Assembly: GCA_963701015.1 (NCBI GenBank)
Contig: OY969556.1
Span: 2,914,001-2,978,000, forward strand
DNA length: 64,000 bases
Direction: 5' to 3'
Source: MFD09286-c1 sp963701015
GTDB taxonomy: Bacteria > Bacteroidota > Bacteroidia > Bacteroidales > DTGW01
Shown piece after piece: positions 61,401 through 64,000 of the stretch. A program made the position numbers and the translations under genes. Numbering within the stretch: position 1 is the stretch's first letter; each line of letters opens with the position of its first letter. The notes under the pieces are model-generated. The model was not told the origin of the DNA. It worked only from the letters and a program-made list of their open reading frames with translations, and did no database searches.

Positions 61401-64000
61401 TTAATTAAGTTTTGAAAGAAGTTTAATTGCTGCACCAACATCATTAATTCCTTCGGAACTCATCGTTAACTTATCTTTGGCTTCTTTCATTTGGAAAGCT
61501 CGCGGATACTTTTGAATAAAAGAAAGAATATTATTAAACACTTGCGTTTGATAATAGGGCGATTGTTGGTTTGCAATAAAATAAAGCATTATACGATTAT
61601 TTTTAATTGAAATCCGTTCAAATCCAAGCTTTATTGCAAGCCATCGCAACCTGACAATATTCATTAAATCAATGGCAGGTGGAGGAACCGGGCCAAACCT
61701 GTCAATGAGTCTTTTCTCAAATTGGTTTAAGGTTTCTTCATCCTGTATGTTATCAATTTCGCGGTACAACTTTATGCGTTCACTAATATTTTCAACATAA
61801 AATTCAGGGATCATAATTTCCAAATCGGTATCAACCTGGCAATCTGAAATAAATTGGTGGTTTTCGAGTATATTCGTTTTGGGTTTATCCACTTCCTTTT
61901 CTTCAGGTTTAGCTTCGTTATAAAAAATATCGCGAAACTCTGTCTCCTTAAGTTCCTGAATAGCTTCATTTAAAATCCTTTGGTATGTTTCATATCCAAT
62001 TTCAGCAATAAATCCGCTTTGTTCAGCGCCAAGCAAATTACCTGCACCACGTATATCCAAATCCTGCATGGCAATATTGAAACCACTTCCAAGATCTGAA
62101 AAATCCTCTATTGCTTTTAAACGTCTTCTTGCTTCGGGCGTCAATACATTCATTGGGGGCGCAAGTAAATAACAAAATGCTTGTTTATTTGAACGTCCCA
62201 CTCTGCCACGTAACTGATGCAAATCGCTTAACCCGAAATGGTGCGCATCGTTGATAAAAATTGTATTTGCATTTGGAATATCAAGTCCTGATTCAATTAT
62301 AGTAGTAGCAATTAAAACATCAAAATCGCCGTTTACATAACCAAGCATTATTTGTTCAAGCTTATCCCCTTCCATTTGCCCATGAGCAACTGTAGTTTTT
62401 ACCTCAGGAACAATTCGATTAATAATTTTTTCAAGTTCGTAAATATTCTGAATGCGGTTATTGATAATAAAAACCTGTCCGCCACGTGAAACTTCATACA
62501 TAATTCCTTCGCGAAGAATATCTTCATTAAACACATGTACCTCAGTGGAAATAGGATGGCGGTTGGGCGGAGGAGTATTAATAATTGCCAAATCGCGGGC
62601 GCCCATTAATGAAAACTGCAATGTTCGGGGAATTGGAGTTGCAGTGAGGGTAAGTGAATCGACATTCAATTTCAGTTTTTTCAGTTTCTCTTTCATGGAT
62701 ACGCCAAACTTCTGTTCCTCGTCAATAATAAGCAAGCCCAAATCTTTGAACTTTATATCGGCTCCCAGCAACCGATGCGTTCCAATTAAAATATCTACTT
62801 TACCTTCTTCAACTTTCTTTAAAGTATCCTTTTGATCTTTTGCCTTTCGCATTCGACTGATGTAATCAACTGTACAGGGAAATTCTTTTAACCGGTCACG
62901 AAAGGTTTTAAAATGTTGTAGCGCCAATATTGTAGTAGGAACAAGAACTGCAACCTGCTTGCTATCAGCAACTGCTTTAAATGCAGCCCTTATAGCAATT
63001 TCAGTTTTGCCAAAACCAACATCGCCGCAAACCAGCATATCCATCGGAAACTCACCCTCCATACCTTGTTTCACTAATTTTGTAGCTTTTTCCTGGTCTG
63101 GTGTATCTTCATAAATAAACGAAGCTTCTAACTCCTGCTGCATATAAGTATCAGGATTAAACCTGAAACCGGTTGATTCCTTTCGTTTTGCATAAAGTGC
63201 AATAAGGTCTTTAGCAATATCTTTGACTTTGCTTTTGGTTGTAGCCTTTAGCTTTTGCCATGCTCCTGTGCCAAGTTTATAAATTTTAGGTGGTTCACCA
63301 TCTTTACTTTTAAATTTCGAAATTCGGTGCAGCGAATGTATGCCAACATATAATACATCATTATCACGATAAACAAGTTTTATTACTTCCTGCCAGCGTC
63401 CATTAATTTCAACCTTTTCAATTCCGCCAAACTTCCCAATTCCATGATCGATATGTACAACAAAATCGCCTGGATGAAGATCGTTAATTTCACTAATTGT
63501 AAGCGCTTCGTTGCGGGTATAATTTTGCTTGAACTTATATTTGTGATAACGCTCGAAAATCTGGTGATCGGTATAAAGACAAATTTTTAAATCGTTCTCA
63601 ATAAAACCAGCCTGTAATCCAGCATTCAATGGTTCATAATTGGCTTCATGATCAATGCTCGCGAAAATTTCATTTAATCGGTTAAACTGCTTTGAATTTT
63701 CACTACATATAATATTTGTGAATCCGTTTGCGTGATTTTGTTTAAGATTGTGAACCAGTAAATCAAAATTTTTATTGAATGTTGGTTGTGGCGAAGTTTG
63801 AAAAGCCAGCAATTTGCTATTTTTGAAATACGGTTGATTGCCGCACTCAATAATAGTAAGCTTTTTTAGAATTGAAACAAATTCATTGGTATGAACCAAA
63901 TCGGGAGCTAATTGCGATTCTTCCTCAAGGTAGCGATCTTCGATCCTGTGCCATGGTGCCAGGTGTATTGACTGAATTTGATCAATAGTATAAGTTAAAT
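61401..64000 (-). CDS. mfd: transcription-repair coupling factor Mfd, N-terminus cut by window edge
   Basis: The frame is open to the window edge, giving about 866 of the usual 1,100 or so residues; the N-terminal UvrB-like domain is partly missing. Visible: part of the N-terminal region with LAPWHRIEDRYLEEE, the RNA-polymerase-interacting domain (HPGDFVVHIDHGIGKFGG split here into shorter motifs), translocase motifs with Walker A GDVGFGKTE, the DEEQ box, TATPIPRTLQ, and the TRG region with LHQLRGRVGRS. It removes RNA polymerase stalled at lesions and recruits UvrA. Confidence 0.95.
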   Translation of the reverse strand, partial: LTYTIDQIQSIHLAPWHRIEDRYLEEESQLAPDLVHTNEFVSILKKLTIIECGNQPYFKNSKLLAFQTSPQPTFNKNFDLLVHNLKQNHANGFTNIICSENSKQFNRLNEIFASIDHEANYEPLNAGLQAGFIENDLKICLYTDHQIFERYHKYKFKQNYTRNEALTISEINDLHPGDFVVHIDHGIGKFGGIEKVEINGRWQEVIKLVYRDNDVLYVGIHSLHRISKFKSKDGEPPKIYKLGTGAWQKLKATTKSKVKDIAKDLIALYAKRKESTGFRFNPDTYMQQELEASFIYEDTPDQEKATKLVKQGMEGEFPMDMLVCGDVGFGKTEIAIRAAFKAVADSKQVAVLVPTTILALQHFKTFRDRLKEFPCTVDYISRMRKAKDQKDTLKKVEEGKVDILIGTHRLLGADIKFKDLGLLIIDEEQKFGVSMKEKLKKLKLNVDSLTLTATPIPRTLQFSLMGARDLAIINTPPPNRHPISTEVHVFNEDILREGIMYEVSRGGQVFIINNRIQNIYELEKIINRIVPEVKTTVAHGQMEGDKLEQIMLGYVNGDFDVLIATTIIESGLDIPNANTIFINDAHHFGLSDLHQLRGRVGRSNKQAFCYLLAPPMNVLTPEARRRLKAIEDFSDLGSGFNIAMQDLDIRGAGNLLGAEQSGFIAEIGYETYQRILNEAIQELKETEFRDIFYNEAKPEEKEVDKPKTNILENHQFISDCQVDTDLEIMIPEFYVENISERIKLYREIDNIQDEETLNQFEKRLIDRFGPVPPPAIDLMNIVRLRWLAIKLGFERISIKNNRIMLYFIANQQSPYYQTQVFNNILSFIQKYPRAFQMKEAKDKLTMSSEGINDVGAAIKLLSKLN

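Overview
The window reads as chromosomal DNA of a Bacteroidota bacterium, most like an uncultured Bacteroidia/Bacteroidales-type lineage. The evidence is AT-rich DNA, several promoters of the Bacteroidota type (TTTG, about 19 bp, TAnnTTTG), a SecD-SecF fusion, PorG-like (DUF6089) proteins, a type IX secretion sorting domain, and the gene order nadK-porG-uppS-bamA-skp-skp-murI. A B12-dependent ribonucleotide reductase and a superoxide-reductase-like protein fit an anaerobic or microaerophilic life. No phage, CRISPR array or classical transposase is present.

Region by region. 1-4150: a mixed set of accessory enzymes (HAD phosphatase, a frameshifted cupin, methyltransferase, AlkZ-like protein, quinone-oxidoreductase-like enzyme, cytochrome c lipoprotein). 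4163-17710: a two-component system with an NtrC-type sigma-54 activator next to a MacAB-TolC-like export operon (ATPase, two FtsX permeases, adaptor, TolC). The operon is preceded by a dyad and a sigma-54-like promoter. Between its two permease genes lie a DUF559 gene bounded by perfect 23-bp inverted repeats, sixteen exact-period 21-bp repeats, and an Ig-like/DUF1349 surface protein gene. 17707-26180: cell-wall and outer-membrane biogenesis genes (murI, two skp, bamA, uppS, two PorG-like genes, nadK, CBS protein). 26238-32260: pdxJ, hydrolase, hsp20, rseP, dxr (frameshifted), an M23 peptidase and a superoxide-reductase-like gene. 32404-34333: initiator tRNA, a T9SS cargo gene, and a partial copy of the tRNA 3' end. 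34357-47111: lpxB, nrdJ, HAD, homoserine dehydrogenase, lolD-like, tatA-like, secDF (frameshifted) and a serine hydrolase. 47188-54810: OmpA lipoprotein, dxs, and a TetR-TolC-HlyD-ABC-2 export operon. 54977-64000: PpiD/SurA, a CorC-like protein, lptC, an outer-membrane protein, coaX and a truncated mfd.

Much of the window serves the envelope: isoprenoid precursors (dxs, dxr) feed undecaprenyl phosphate synthesis (uppS), and lipid A (lpxB), LPS transport (lptC), outer-membrane protein assembly (bamA, skp, ppiD), lipoprotein or toxin export (ABC operons) and protein secretion (secDF, tatA, porG) are all represented.

Three genes (cupin, dxr, secDF) each carry one frame break. Two of them are normally essential, so sequence error is at least as likely as real decay. 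The strongest candidates for something undescribed are the inverted-repeat-bounded DUF559 unit and the 21-bp array that is open as heptads on both strands.
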